A stretch of DNA of 42,646 nt, taken from an uncultured Lachnospiraceae bacterium. GTDB taxonomy: Bacteria > Bacillota > Clostridia > Lachnospirales > Lachnospiraceae. The stretch covers positions 1 to 42,646 of the forward strand of contig CAJTZH010000008.1 in assembly GCA_910584325.1 (NCBI GenBank), given 5' to 3'. Positions 17,128 through 25,743 of the stretch are shown piece after piece (positions within the stretch are counted from its first letter, which is position 1; each line of letters opens with the position of its first letter). The notes beneath the pieces were generated by a model. The model was not told where the DNA came from. It saw nothing but the letters and a program-made list of their open reading frames with translations, and did no database searches. The position numbers and the translations under genes were made by a program.

Positions 17128-17199
17128 TGAGGAAAAGTGTATTCTAAAGTTAGAAACACAAAGTATAATCTAGGTTATTGAATGTAGGGAGGAATCGAC

Positions 17200-17630
17200 A
17201 TGCAATCAAAAAATTTAAAACCGCGCTATTGGCATTAGGCGTCATCTGTTTTGTCTGTGTGACTGCGTATGTGGCATATCAGGCATATTTTTACCATCAT
17301 CCAAAGTTTGCTTTGGGAAGCGCAAAATCTTCCGATGCAGCAGACTATAGTTTTTCGGTTCCTGTCATTGAAGTCAGGGAGTCTGTTTTTGGAATGTCGG
17401 ATTATGCGGAAGATGTTCTGAAAGAATTTTCAAAAGATAATGCGGCATTTGCCGAGAGAATTTCTTCGGAATACGAAAAGCCGATACATATTGATTATGA
17501 CGTCAGATATGAAGATGGCAGGACCGTTTTTTCCTTTTCAGGAACGGCTTGCAATAAAAGTAATAAAGAAATTGTTGACATCAGCGAGGAACTTGTTTTC
17601 GGCTTTATTGCCACAGAGCAGAAAAAATAA
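17200..17630 (+). pseudogene. Membrane-anchored protein with a one-base poly-A frameshift
   Basis: GGGAGG is ideally spaced before an ATG at 17200, but that frame reads MQSKNLKPRYWH and stops. The run of six A residues at 17208-17213 is the cause. With seven, the frame would read MQSKKFKTALLALG and continue to 17630 as a protein of about 143 residues. It would have one N-terminal membrane helix (LLALGVICFVCVTAYVAYQAYF) and an extracytoplasmic domain with beta-like strands (IHIDYDVRYEDG, VFSFSGTA). In the only intact frame a TTG at 17178 would have to be used, and it precedes the ribosome site. This could be a true mutation, phase variation or a read error. TATAAT at 17164-17169 may be its promoter. 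Function unknown. Confidence 0.6.
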
Positions 17631-17668
17631 TATGAAAACAGTAATAACCATGAAAAAGTAAAAATGCT

Positions 17669-17696
17669 TTTGCAGGGTTGTTTTATTTGTTATAAT
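17669..17696 (+). promoter_or_regulatory. Probable promoter of the GH5 gene
   Basis: TTTGCA (17669-17674) and TATAAT (17691-17696) are 16 bp apart, placing a start about 45 bases before the glycosidase ATG. Confidence 0.6.
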
Positions 17697-17748
17697 AAAA
17701 ATAACTATTTGATAGAGCGAAATAAAATATCAATACAGGAGGTCTGCT

Positions 17749-18780
17749 ATGTTAAGAAAATTTGAAGGATTCATGAAAGGAATCAATTTGGGAGGATGGC
17801 TGTCGCAGAGCAGTCTTGAACAGTCAAGGCTGGACAATTTTATCACAAAACAGGATATCGGGACAATCAAAACATTCGGCGTGGACCATGTACGGCTTCC
17901 GATTGACTTTGAGCTTGTGGAGGACGAGCAGGGAAATGAGCGTGAAGGCGGATATCGTTACATTGATAACTGCATTGCGTGGTGTCTTGAAAACAACCTC
18001 AATCTGGTGTTGGATTTACATAAGACGGCAGGATATGTGTTTGATGATTCCGCGTATTCGTCTGATTTTTTTGACAACGAAGCATTGCAGGAGCGTTTTA
18101 TTGCTTTGTGGCTGCGGCTTGCGGGACGTTACGGAAAATATCATCAAAACGTCGCCTTTGAATTGTTAAACGAAGTTGTTAATCCCGAGGCGGCAGATAC
18201 ATGGAATAAGATAGCGGCGCACGCAATTGCCAAAATCAGGGAAATTGCGCCGGATACATGGATTCTTGTGGGCGGGACAAGGAATAACAGCATTGTTTCT
18301 TTAAAGGAGCTTGCGCCGCCGGCTGATAAAAAAATCGTCTTTAATTTTCATTGTTATGAACCGTTGATTTTTACGCATCAGGGTGCGTACTGGATTGACG
18401 GCATGCCGCTTGACTACCGCATGGAGTATCCGCTGACAGTCGGAGCATGTATTGACGAAACAAAGCGTTTGATAGATGAAAGTTTTGCGTATCCGATTCA
18501 GGAATATGCGGATATGATGTGCGGAGTGCAGTTTTTCCGTAGTTTTTTTGCGCAGGCGGTTGAGGTTGCGCAAAAATATGACGTGCCATTGTACTGTGGA
18601 GAGTACGGCGTGATTGACAGGACAAAGCCGGAAGCGACTCTTGGGTGGTTTCAGGATATTCATGCCGCGTTTGAGGAATACGGGATTGCGCATGCTGTCT
18701 GGACTTATAAAGAGATGGATTTCGGCATCACGGATGAACACTACAAAGGTGTTTTTGACGAACTTTTAAAAAATTTATAA
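17749..18780 (+). CDS. Glycoside hydrolase family 5 protein
   Basis: A 343-residue TIM-barrel glycosidase. The family 5 acid/base is E142 in AFELLNE and the nucleophile is E285 in LYCGEYG. Other conserved blocks are GINLGGWL, VRLPIDF and LDLHKTAGY. Family members cut beta-1,4- and beta-1,3-linked glucans, mannans and related oligosaccharides by a retaining mechanism. There is no signal peptide, so it probably acts inside the cell on imported oligosaccharides or glycosides. AGGAGG precedes the ATG. No sugar transporter or other glycosidase lies beside it, so the substrate cannot be guessed from context. Confidence 0.9.
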   Translation: MLRKFEGFMKGINLGGWLSQSSLEQSRLDNFITKQDIGTIKTFGVDHVRLPIDFELVEDEQGNEREGGYRYIDNCIAWCLENNLNLVLDLHKTAGYVFDDSAYSSDFFDNEALQERFIALWLRLAGRYGKYHQNVAFELLNEVVNPEAADTWNKIAAHAIAKIREIAPDTWILVGGTRNNSIVSLKELAPPADKKIVFNFHCYEPLIFTHQGAYWIDGMPLDYRMEYPLTVGACIDETKRLIDESFAYPIQEYADMMCGVQFFRSFFAQAVEVAQKYDVPLYCGEYGVIDRTKPEATLGWFQDIHAAFEEYGIAHAVWTYKEMDFGITDEHYKGVFDELLKNL

Positions 18781-18799
18781 ACGGCTAATAATTTTGGTA

Positions 18800-18830
18800 T
18801 TGACTCTCCTCTTAGGTCAGAAGGTAAACT
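18800..18830 (+). promoter_or_regulatory. MerR-type promoter with 19-bp spacer
   Basis: TTGACT (18800-18805) and TAAACT (18825-18830) are 19 bp apart, two more than normal, and the spacer holds an imperfect dyad (CTCCTC and AGAAGG). MerR-family activators untwist exactly this kind of over-long promoter. The next gene encodes such a regulator, so autoactivation is likely. Confidence 0.8.
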
Positions 18831-18873
18831 GATATCAGATTCGAATCGATTATCGCGAAAGGAGATAAGAAAG

Positions 18874-19677
18874 ATGTTGCAGATTGGAGAATTTTCCAGA
18901 ATCTGTCAGGTCAGCGTAAAGACGCTTCATCACTATGACAGGATTGGACTGCTGGCTCCGGCGGAGGTAGACGAACTTACGGGATATCGTTATTACAAAA
19001 TGGAACAGATTGACACCATGAACTATATCCAGCGGCTCAAGCGGTATGGATTTTCACTGGAGGAGATTATGCATCTGATTACCGTTTCGGATAATAGGGA
19101 ACTTGCAGAGGCTCTGCGAAGGCAAAGAGAAAAGCTGAAGCGCGAGAAACAGGAGATGAATGTTATCCTGAATGAGCTTTCAGCGCATATTTCTGTATTC
19201 GAAAGGACAGGTGACATTATGACGTATCAGAAGGGTTATACAATTGAAATGAAAAACTCTCCGGCATTGAACGTAGTTACAAAACGCGGCGTGATGGGGG
19301 TAGATGAGTTTGGCAGATATTTTGGGGAACTGTTTGAGCGCGTGTCAAAGGAGCATATTACGCCCACAGGACTGCGCGGTTCGCGGTATTTTGACGAGGA
19401 ATTTCATCAGGAATCCTCGGACATTGAGATTTTTATGGAAATTAGCGAAAAGGACAAGGCGGATATGGTTTTAGAATCGTGCGAGTGTGCGATGACGGTG
19501 CATCGCGGAGGATATTCCACGCTTTCCGAGGCGTATGGTGCGATAGTTACATGGATTGCCGAAAACGGCTATGCGATTGCGGGAGCGCCGTTTGAGCTTT
19601 ATGTGAAAACGCAGTTTGATTCGTTTTCGCCACAGGACTGGGAGACGGAAATCTATTTTCCGGTGCAGAAGAAATAA
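18874..19677 (+). CDS. MerR-family activator with GyrI-like ligand domain
   Basis: A 267-residue regulator like BmrR. The N-terminal MerR winged helix (1-70) is clear: IGEFSRICQVSVKTL, HHYDRIGLL, GYRYY. A coiled dimerisation helix (75-118) follows, and the C-terminal GyrI/SOUL-like domain (about 125-267) binds hydrophobic or cationic effectors in relatives. AAGGAGATAAG lies before the ATG. The 19-bp-spacer promoter just upstream should be its target. No efflux pump is attached in the same transcript, so the regulator may control only itself or distant genes. It is followed by a clear terminator. Confidence 0.9.
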   Translation: MLQIGEFSRICQVSVKTLHHYDRIGLLAPAEVDELTGYRYYKMEQIDTMNYIQRLKRYGFSLEEIMHLITVSDNRELAEALRRQREKLKREKQEMNVILNELSAHISVFERTGDIMTYQKGYTIEMKNSPALNVVTKRGVMGVDEFGRYFGELFERVSKEHITPTGLRGSRYFDEEFHQESSDIEIFMEISEKDKADMVLESCECAMTVHRGGYSTLSEAYGAIVTWIAENGYAIAGAPFELYVKTQFDSFSPQDWETEIYFPVQKK

Positions 19678-19697
19678 TTAAAAACTGGAATGTTTAG

Positions 19698-19747
19698 AAA
19701 AACTCCTGCTCCGTCGGCGGAATAAAAACGGAAGGGGCAGGAGTTTT
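19698..19747 (+). terminator. Rho-independent terminator after the MerR gene
   Basis: AAAACTCCTGC.CC and GG.GCAGGAGTTTTT arms surround an A-rich loop. The stem is about 13 bp and ends in TTTTT. Confidence 0.85.
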
Positions 19748-19855
19748 TGTTATATCTCTTATTCACACAATCTGTATCAGAAATGCCGGTTCTATACCGA
19801 TAAATAATGTAGTGGGAATTGATTTCGCAAAGAAAAGGAACGGAGGAATTGGGAT

Positions 19856-20584
19856 ATGGATATTCGTGCGGTAGAAGATAAATTTTGGAAGCAGTATAAT
19901 GATTACGCAGCCGGTGTGAAAAAGGAAAAAGAGGAGCTTTTGCCGTCAGATAAGACGGACAAGGGAGTTCACAAAACAGATATGCTTGACATTTCGAAAT
20001 CGGGATACGCGGCATTGGCACATAAAAGCGGTTCTTATGAACATCTTTCTTCTGTTAGCTCCTACAGTGTCATGAACGCTTTTGAGGAGACAGTGACGAA
20101 GTTTAAGGATGATTTTTCGGAGAAAGACGGGGAAGATGAAAAATCGGATTTGTTTGACCGACATGTCAGCCAGATGACATCCGCGTATTATCAGATGAAG
20201 GACGCCATTGAAGAAAAGTACGCAAATCCGGAGAGAAAGCAGGAATATTACGTTGCCGACGACGGAAGTGTTCAGGAATTGACGAAGGAAAAGGAACTGG
20301 AACTGCTTGATAAGGCTTATGAAAATCATAGTAAATTTATGGCGGAAAGCACCGAGATTTGGAACAATTTAAAGGACTTTAAGGTACAGATAACATACCA
20401 TAAGGGAAACGGCGCTGCTGCGCAGCCGGATCAGGATGAGGTTCAAGGCACAAAAAAGGGTGAAATCAGAAATCAGGCGTTTGAAGCGTTTATGTCGGCA
20501 ATTGGCGGGAATTACGCGGATTTTTCTCCGTCCGCAAAGGCAAATTTAAACGGAATCTGGGATTATTTCCTGAATCTGAAATAA
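19856..20584 (+). CDS. Protein of unknown function related to the 15137 protein
   Basis: A 242-residue, hydrophilic, mainly helical protein without signal peptide or membrane segment. Residues 131-161 (YY, short acidic gap, LTKEKELELL, KAYENHSKF) resemble residues 291-319 of the coiled-coil protein in the LytTR operon, which marks them as members of one lineage-specific family. The C-terminus (FEAFMSAIGG, FSPSAKANLNGIWDYF) looks like a packed helical end. A GGAGG ribosome site precedes the ATG. It lies alone between a terminator and the promoter of the next system. No catalytic motif was recognised, and I give no function. Confidence 0.65.
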   Translation: MDIRAVEDKFWKQYNDYAAGVKKEKEELLPSDKTDKGVHKTDMLDISKSGYAALAHKSGSYEHLSSVSSYSVMNAFEETVTKFKDDFSEKDGEDEKSDLFDRHVSQMTSAYYQMKDAIEEKYANPERKQEYYVADDGSVQELTKEKELELLDKAYENHSKFMAESTEIWNNLKDFKVQITYHKGNGAAAQPDQDEVQGTKKGEIRNQAFEAFMSAIGGNYADFSPSAKANLNGIWDYFLNLK

Positions 20585-20620
20585 GCGCCGGTAGGGGAGC
20601 CTGATTTTAGAAAATGAAAA

Positions 20621-20649
20621 TAGACATGCTATGCGTTTGTTGTTATAAT
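20621..20649 (+). promoter_or_regulatory. Promoter of the second two-component system
   Basis: TAGACA (20621-20626), a 17-bp spacer and TATAAT (20644-20649) give a good promoter about 45 bases before the response regulator gene. Confidence 0.75.
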
Positions 20650-20692
20650 AACATTGTCATATTTGTAGGCATAATATTTTGGGAGCAGAACA

Positions 20693-21358
20693 ATGAAACG
20701 CATTTTAATTATAGACGACGATTTACACATCGGAAATATGCTGGAGGAGCTGCTTATTCGGGAGGGCTACGGCGTTTTGCGCGCGTATTCGGGAACGGAA
20801 GCACTGCTTTTATTAAAAGAGGCAAGACCGGACCTTGTGCTGCTTGATTTGATGCTGCCGGGGTTAAGCGGAGAAGAAGTTCTCCCGATCCTCGGCGGCA
20901 TTCCGGTGATTATCGTCAGCGCGAAGATTGACGTTGACAATAAGGTGAGACTGCTGCTGGACGGTGCGGCGGATTATGTGACAAAACCGTTTGACACGAA
21001 GGAGCTGCTGGCGCGGATTGCCGTGCAGTTTCGCAAAATTTCGGCGAATGGCGGCGCGCAGATCCTAACATTTGAAGATATCACGTTAAATACGGATACA
21101 CATATGGTTACAATTAATACAAATGAAATCAAACTGACAAGGACAGAATTTGCCATTTTAAAACTTCTGATGCACAATCCGGGGCAGGTGGTGACAAAAT
21201 CATTGCTGCTTGAGCGAATCAGCGGGGACACGCCCGACTGCACGGACAGCTCGTTAAAAATCCATATCAGTAATCTGAGAAAAAAGCTGCGGGAGGCGGA
21301 CGGAAAGGATTACATAGAGGCGGTCTGGGGAATCGGATTTAAACTGACAGGAGCATAA
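20693..21358 (+). CDS. OmpR/PhoB-family response regulator
   Basis: A 221-residue regulator. The receiver domain has D8-D10, the phosphoacceptor D52 (LLDLMLP) and K98 (YVTKPF). The winged-helix effector domain (about 125-220) has the family pattern TRTEFAILKLL, VVTKSLLLERI, DSSLKIHISNLRKKL and a C-terminal wing (IEAVWGIGFKL). It is the first gene of a regulator-ABC-permease-kinase cluster typical of bacitracin or lantibiotic resistance. A four-fold direct repeat lies between it and the ABC gene and is its probable binding site. The cognate kinase is very likely the last gene of the cluster. Confidence 0.9.
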   Translation: MKRILIIDDDLHIGNMLEELLIREGYGVLRAYSGTEALLLLKEARPDLVLLDLMLPGLSGEEVLPILGGIPVIIVSAKIDVDNKVRLLLDGAADYVTKPFDTKELLARIAVQFRKISANGGAQILTFEDITLNTDTHMVTINTNEIKLTRTEFAILKLLMHNPGQVVTKSLLLERISGDTPDCTDSSLKIHISNLRKKLREADGKDYIEAVWGIGFKLTGA

Positions 21359-21362
21359 AATA

Positions 21363-21404
21363 TCTTTACGTTTTCTTTACTATTTTCTTTACCGCTTTCT
21401 TTAT
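21363..21404 (+). promoter_or_regulatory. Four phased TCTTTAC repeats, probable regulator binding site
   Basis: TCTTTAC at 21363, 21374 and 21386 and TCTTTAT at 21398 are spaced 11, 12 and 12 bases, about one helical turn each. OmpR-family regulators bind such tandem repeats on one DNA face just upstream of the controlled promoter. A weak -10 (GATACAAT, about 21412-21419) follows, then the ABC gene. It fits phosphorylation-dependent activation of the transporter. Confidence 0.75.
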
Positions 21405-21445
21405 CATTATCCGATACAATACAATCATCACAGGAGGTTGATGAT

Positions 21446-22360
21446 ATGGAATATGTTTTATGTGTGAATGCCTTGAGTAAAAATTACAGGCATTTTAAGG
21501 CGCTAAACGGATTATCCATGAAGGTGCCGAAAGGCTCGATTTATGGATTTGTCGGCAGAAACGGCGCGGGAAAGACGACGCTTATCAGAATGATTTGCGG
21601 GCTTCAGGAACCGACGGCGGGAGAGTATGTGCTGTACGGCAGAAAGAATACCGATAAGGACATTGCAAAGTCGCGCAGGAGAATGGGCGCTGTTGTGGAA
21701 ACGCCGTCCGTATATCTGGATATGACCGCACGGGATAATCTGATGCAGCAGTACAAAATACTCGGACTGCCATCTTACGATGGTCTGGATGAGATTTTAA
21801 AGTTGGTCGGTCTGGAACATACGGGGAAGAAGAAGGCAAAGAATTTTTCACTCGGTATGCGCCAGCGTCTGGGAATTGCGGTTGCGCTTGTGGGAACACC
21901 TGATTTTCTGGTGTTAGATGAACCGATTAACGGACTGGACCCGCAGGGAATCGTAGAAATGCGTGAACTGATACTGCGGTTAAATCGCGAGCAGCAGATT
22001 ACGGTGCTGATTTCGAGCCACATACTCGATGAATTATCAAGGCTCGCAACATATTATGGTTTTATTAATAACGGACATATTATCAAGGAGATGAGCGCGG
22101 AAGAGCTGGAGGCTGCCTGCAGAAAATGTACCAGGATTGAAGTGAGCGATACAAAAGCGCTTGCGCGCGCTCTGGATAATATGAAGGCGGATTACAAAGT
22201 ATTAACGGGCACGCAGGCGGAAATTTATGAAAAGCTTAATATTACAAAGCTGGTTGCCGCACTTTCAAAAGAGAACTGCGAGGTGCTCTCCCTACAGGAA
22301 CGGGATGAAAGTCTGGAAAGCTACTATATGAATCTTGTGGGAGGTGCGCGTCATGAGTAA
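21446..22360 (+). CDS. ABC transporter ATPase, BcrA-like
   Basis: A 304-residue cytoplasmic ATPase. Walker A is GRNGAGKTT (37-45). The signature has the Bcr/antibiotic-export form FSLGMRQRLG, and Walker B is FLVLDEPINGLDP. A C-terminal extension (about 215-304) is usual for this branch. With the following membrane protein it should form an ABC-2 exporter that protects against bacitracin, lantibiotics or similar cell-wall-active peptides. AGGAGG precedes the ATG, and the end overlaps the permease gene by eight bases. Substrate specificity is inferred from family only. Confidence 0.9.
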   Translation: MEYVLCVNALSKNYRHFKALNGLSMKVPKGSIYGFVGRNGAGKTTLIRMICGLQEPTAGEYVLYGRKNTDKDIAKSRRRMGAVVETPSVYLDMTARDNLMQQYKILGLPSYDGLDEILKLVGLEHTGKKKAKNFSLGMRQRLGIAVALVGTPDFLVLDEPINGLDPQGIVEMRELILRLNREQQITVLISSHILDELSRLATYYGFINNGHIIKEMSAEELEAACRKCTRIEVSDTKALARALDNMKADYKVLTGTQAEIYEKLNITKLVAALSKENCEVLSLQERDESLESYYMNLVGGARHE

Positions 22361-23201
22361 GTTATTGAGGGCAAATTTTGCAAGGCTTGTAAAGAGCAGG
22401 ATTTTCTGGATTGGCGTCTTATTTATGGCAGTATTAGGTGGTATATCAACGATGACGCAGTACCGTGAGATGATGACGATTGCCGATTATATGCCGAATA
22501 TTGACAGCATTTTGTTTACAGGCTGTGTGTTTATGCCGATTGTTTCGGCAGTGTTTGTCGGGTTGTTTGTGGGAACGGAGTACAGCGACGGAACAATTCG
22601 CAATAAGATGATTGTAGGTCATGAGAGAGGTGCGGTGTATTTTTCTAACTTCATTGTCTGCGCGGCGGCGCTATTTGTCATGCACTTGACGTATATTGCG
22701 GTTGTTGTGGCAGTCGGTTTTCCTTTGATAGGCAATGCCGAACTTCCGGTACGGGAACTTGTGATTATGGGATTTGTCAGTCTGATATCGTTACTTGCGC
22801 TGACGGCGGTTTTTGTGCTGATGGGTATGCTGATTCACGGTAAGGCGGTCTGCTGTGTCGCAGCCATGCTTCTTGGACTGGTCGCCATAATGAGCGCGTC
22901 GATGATTCATTCGCGTCTCAATGAACAGGAGTATTATGACGAATACCGTTTTTCAATTACGGATGAAGAGGGAAATGTTCATGAGGAACAGCAGGAGCGG
23001 CAGAAAAATCCGCTCTATGTTACGGGAACAAAACGTCAGGTATATGAGTTTTTGTATGATTTTCTTCCAGGCTGCCAGCTGTGGCGGATTTCATCTTGCG
23101 AACCTGTACATTCCGCGGTATTTCCGATTTATTCATTTTGTATTACGGTAGTGGTAACAGCCTGCGGAATGTTCTTTTTCCGCAGAAAAAATATCAATTA
23201 A
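22353..23201 (+). CDS. ABC-2-type permease of the resistance transporter
   Basis: A 282-residue membrane protein with about six hydrophobic helices. The first follows a short basic N-terminus (LLRANFARLVKSRIFWIGVLF). A family-typical FVGTEYSDGTIRNKMIVGHERG loop lies after the second. A polar external loop (about 195-240) precedes the last helix. The start at 22353 is taken because GGAGGTG lies upstream and the ATG overlaps the end of the ATPase gene. It forms the membrane half of the exporter with that gene. Confidence 0.85.
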   Translation: MSKLLRANFARLVKSRIFWIGVLFMAVLGGISTMTQYREMMTIADYMPNIDSILFTGCVFMPIVSAVFVGLFVGTEYSDGTIRNKMIVGHERGAVYFSNFIVCAAALFVMHLTYIAVVVAVGFPLIGNAELPVRELVIMGFVSLISLLALTAVFVLMGMLIHGKAVCCVAAMLLGLVAIMSASMIHSRLNEQEYYDEYRFSITDEEGNVHEEQQERQKNPLYVTGTKRQVYEFLYDFLPGCQLWRISSCEPVHSAVFPIYSFCITVVVTACGMFFFRRKNIN

Positions 23202-23217
23202 GGAGTTTTATTCTGAA

Positions 23218-24099
23218 ATGGAAATCTGGTTATTGGTTCTCGTCAGCCTGATGGCTGTTTTGATTGTTTTTCTTCTGGTGAAAATTTATCTTTTGAAAAA
23301 GTCGGCAAAGGAGATTGTGACAGCCTTTCGTGACCGGCTGATGACCGATACCAATACGTTGATTGATATTTCCGGCAGTGACCGGCAGATGAAACGGCTT
23401 GCAAACAACATTAATACCGAGTTGAGAGTCCTTCGCGCGCAGCGGCAGCGTTATTTGCAGGGAGATTTGGAACTGAAGGAAGCAGTGACAAATATTTCGC
23501 ACGATTTGCGCACGCCGCTGACCGCAATCTGCGGTTATCTGGATTTGCTGGAGCAGGAGGAAACATCTCCCGTGGCAGACCGTTATATTGAAATTATCAG
23601 AAACAGAACAGAGCTGATGAAATCGTTGACAGACGAATTATTTTCCTATTCTGTTCTGCTGGCAGGGGAGAGCAATGAGAAGACAGAAGTCGTTGTCAAC
23701 AGCGTGCTTGAGGAGAGTATTGCGGCTTATTATACCGCGTTTAAGGAGCGGGGAATTGAGCCGGACATAGAGCTTGTGGAACAGAAAGTGATACGGGTTG
23801 TGGACAGGTTTGCACTGTCCCGGGTGTTTGCGAATCTGGTGAATAATGCGTTAAAGTACAGTGACGGGGATTTTCATATCAGGCTTTTTGAAAATGGGGA
23901 AATTCTATTTCGCAATACGGCGTCCAATCTGGATGAAGTTTCGGTGGGGAAATTATTTGACCGGTTTTACACAGTAAATAACGCGCATCATTCTACGGGA
24001 CTGGGACTGGCGATTGCAAGAATGCTGGTGCGGCAGATGGGCGGAGAGATATCTGCTTATTATACCGGGAATACATTGTCTGTAAAAATCTGTCTGTAG
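23218..24099 (+). CDS. Sensor histidine kinase of the resistance system
   Basis: A 293-residue kinase with one N-terminal membrane helix (about 4-26) and almost no external part. The DHp helix carries H95 in NISHDLRTPLTAI. The HATPase domain has an N-box (FANLVNNALKYS) and a GLGLAIARML glycine box, but the F-box region is shortened. Small, sensorless kinases of this kind (intramembrane-sensing) usually learn of the drug through their ABC transporter. Here the transporter lies directly upstream. AAGGAG is 12 bases before the ATG. It should phosphorylate the regulator encoded at the head of the cluster. Confidence 0.9.
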   Translation: MEIWLLVLVSLMAVLIVFLLVKIYLLKKSAKEIVTAFRDRLMTDTNTLIDISGSDRQMKRLANNINTELRVLRAQRQRYLQGDLELKEAVTNISHDLRTPLTAICGYLDLLEQEETSPVADRYIEIIRNRTELMKSLTDELFSYSVLLAGESNEKTEVVVNSVLEESIAAYYTAFKERGIEPDIELVEQKVIRVVDRFALSRVFANLVNNALKYSDGDFHIRLFENGEILFRNTASNLDEVSVGKLFDRFYTVNNAHHSTGLGLAIARMLVRQMGGEISAYYTGNTLSVKICL

Positions 24100-24125
24100 A
24101 CCGTTTAAGTTAGGGGTAATTTGAT

Positions 24126-24188
24126 AAAACCCCCGTCCATGCTGTCCGTTTTTTGGAAAACAAACGGGTACAAGGCGGGGGTTTTTTT
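24126..24188. terminator. Bidirectional terminator between convergent operons
   Basis: AAAACCCCCG and CGGGGGTTTTTTT arms enclose an inner stem (CCGTTT/AAACGG). U-tracts exist on both strands. It ends the resistance operon rightward and the amino acid importer operon leftward; the stop codon of the importer ATPase lies inside its T-run. Confidence 0.9.
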
Positions 24189-25017
24189 ATAGTACTTTTG
24201 ATAAAAATTCTTTGAGTCTCGGGTTCTTTGGACTGCCAAAGAATGCGTCGGGAGTGTTGCACTCCAGAATCTGTCCCTGGTCCATGAAAACGACTTTGTT
24301 AGCGACTTCTCTCGCGAATCCCATCTCATGGGTGACGATTATCATAGTCATGCCTTCTTTTGCGAGGGATTTCATTAAGTCAAGCACCTCGCCGACCATT
24401 TCCGGGTCAAGAGCGCTTGTCGGTTCGTCAAATAAAATCACGTCAGGATTCATGGCAAGCGAACGCACGATTGCCACACGCTGTTTCTGTCCGCCGGACA
24501 GAGTGGATGGGTAGCTGTCAGCTTTATCCTCAAGACCGATGCGTTTTAGTAAATTCAGAGCCTGTTCACGGGATTTGGCGACAATTTCACTTTTGGCAGT
24601 GGTAATGGCAGCCGGTTGTTGTTTCTTGTCCTTTTTACGGAACAGGTTGGTAAGCGGCAGGAGCGTATTATGAAGTTTTGCCCTGCGTAAATCTTTACAC
24701 TGAAGATGAATCGGAGCAAGCATAATGTTCTGGATAACGGTCTTGTTGTTAAACAGATTAAAGTGTTGGAAAACCATGCCCATATGCCTGCGGTGCACGT
24801 TGATATCCACTTTCAAATCGGCAATGTCAACGCCGTTAAAGATAATCTGTCCTCCTGTCGGGTCTTCCATACAATTAAGACACCGTAAAAATGTACTTTT
24901 GCCGGAGCCGGAAGGCCCGATTACGACAACGATATCGCCCTTATTCACGGTGAAATTAATACCGTTTAATACTTTGTTATCGCCAAATTGTTTCTCAAGG
25001 TTAATGACGTCTATCAC
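24187..25017 (-). CDS. Polar amino acid ABC importer ATPase with an inserted loop
   Basis: A GlnQ/HisP-type ATPase of 276 residues. Walker A is GPSGSGKST (34-42), the signature is LSGGQKQR (173-180), and Walker B is ILFDEPTSALDP. It powers import with the permease and binding protein encoded upstream. Relatives are about 240 residues. The excess is an insertion at about residues 106-148 in the helical subdomain, rich in basic residues and Gln (LFRKKDKKQQPAA). The start is the GTG at 25017, with AAAGGAG 11 bases upstream. It overlaps the end of the permease gene by 17 bases. Confidence 0.88.
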   Translation of the reverse strand: MIDVINLEKQFGDNKVLNGINFTVNKGDIVVVIGPSGSGKSTFLRCLNCMEDPTGGQIIFNGVDIADLKVDINVHRRHMGMVFQHFNLFNNKTVIQNIMLAPIHLQCKDLRRAKLHNTLLPLTNLFRKKDKKQQPAAITTAKSEIVAKSREQALNLLKRIGLEDKADSYPSTLSGGQKQRVAIVRSLAMNPDVILFDEPTSALDPEMVGEVLDLMKSLAKEGMTMIIVTHEMGFAREVANKVVFMDQGQILECNTPDAFFGSPKNPRLKEFLSKVL

Positions 25018-25711
25018 TTCTTCCAAGGCTCCTTTCCATGATTTTAATACCAAGCGAAATCAGCAGTACAAGCGCAATGTAAATCATTGCCATCACAAGG
25101 TACGGAACCATAAATTCATAGCTGTTGCTTCCGATATAGCTGAATGCCACATAAAGGTCGGCGGCGCCTACAAAGCTGACGACGGAAGTTTCTTTTATCA
25201 GCGTAATAAATTCATTTCCCAGTGTTGGAAGAATGTTCTTCACTGCCTGCGGAATAATGATTTTGAACATCGTTGTGCCAAACGGAAGACCGACGGCGCG
25301 TCCCGCTTCCATCTGTCCGATATCGACGGACTGGATTCCGCTTCGCATAATTTCTGAAATATACGCGCCGCTGTTTAATCCGAAAACGAGGATAGCAACC
25401 TGCACGCCGGTCATATGTACTTCCATCAGCGGAAGCAGAACGTAGTAGCACACAAGAAGCTGCACAACCATAGGCGTTCCGCGGAACATCGCGACATAGA
25501 AGCTGCAGATGCCGTTTAAAATCCTCGGAAAAATCTTGTATTTCGGAATAACACGCGCCGTCGCGATGAGCGTACCGATGATAATCCCGATAATCAGACC
25601 GACGACGGCGATGAGCAGTGTATTTTTCAGTCCTTCGAGTACGCGGACATAGCCGTTATAGTCAATAAATATTTCAATAAATTTTTCGATTTTCCGGTCA
25701 AAATTTCCCAT
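25001..25711 (-). CDS. Polar amino acid ABC importer permease
   Basis: A 236-residue inner-membrane protein of the HisM/GlnP type with about five helices. It has the family sequences GLKNTLLIAVVGL near the N-terminus, FRGTPMVVQL, and the EAA loop (EAGRAVGLPFGTTMFKIIIPQA) that docks the ATPase. Only one permease gene is present, so it probably forms a homodimer. It lies between the binding-protein and ATPase genes, with its 3' end overlapping the ATPase gene. Confidence 0.92.
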   Translation of the reverse strand: MGNFDRKIEKFIEIFIDYNGYVRVLEGLKNTLLIAVVGLIIGIIIGTLIATARVIPKYKIFPRILNGICSFYVAMFRGTPMVVQLLVCYYVLLPLMEVHMTGVQVAILVFGLNSGAYISEIMRSGIQSVDIGQMEAGRAVGLPFGTTMFKIIIPQAVKNILPTLGNEFITLIKETSVVSFVGAADLYVAFSYIGSNSYEFMVPYLVMAMIYIALVLLISLGIKIMERSLGRSDRRH

Positions 25712-25743
25712 GAAAAACCTCTCAATCCTTGGTTATCGTAAAA

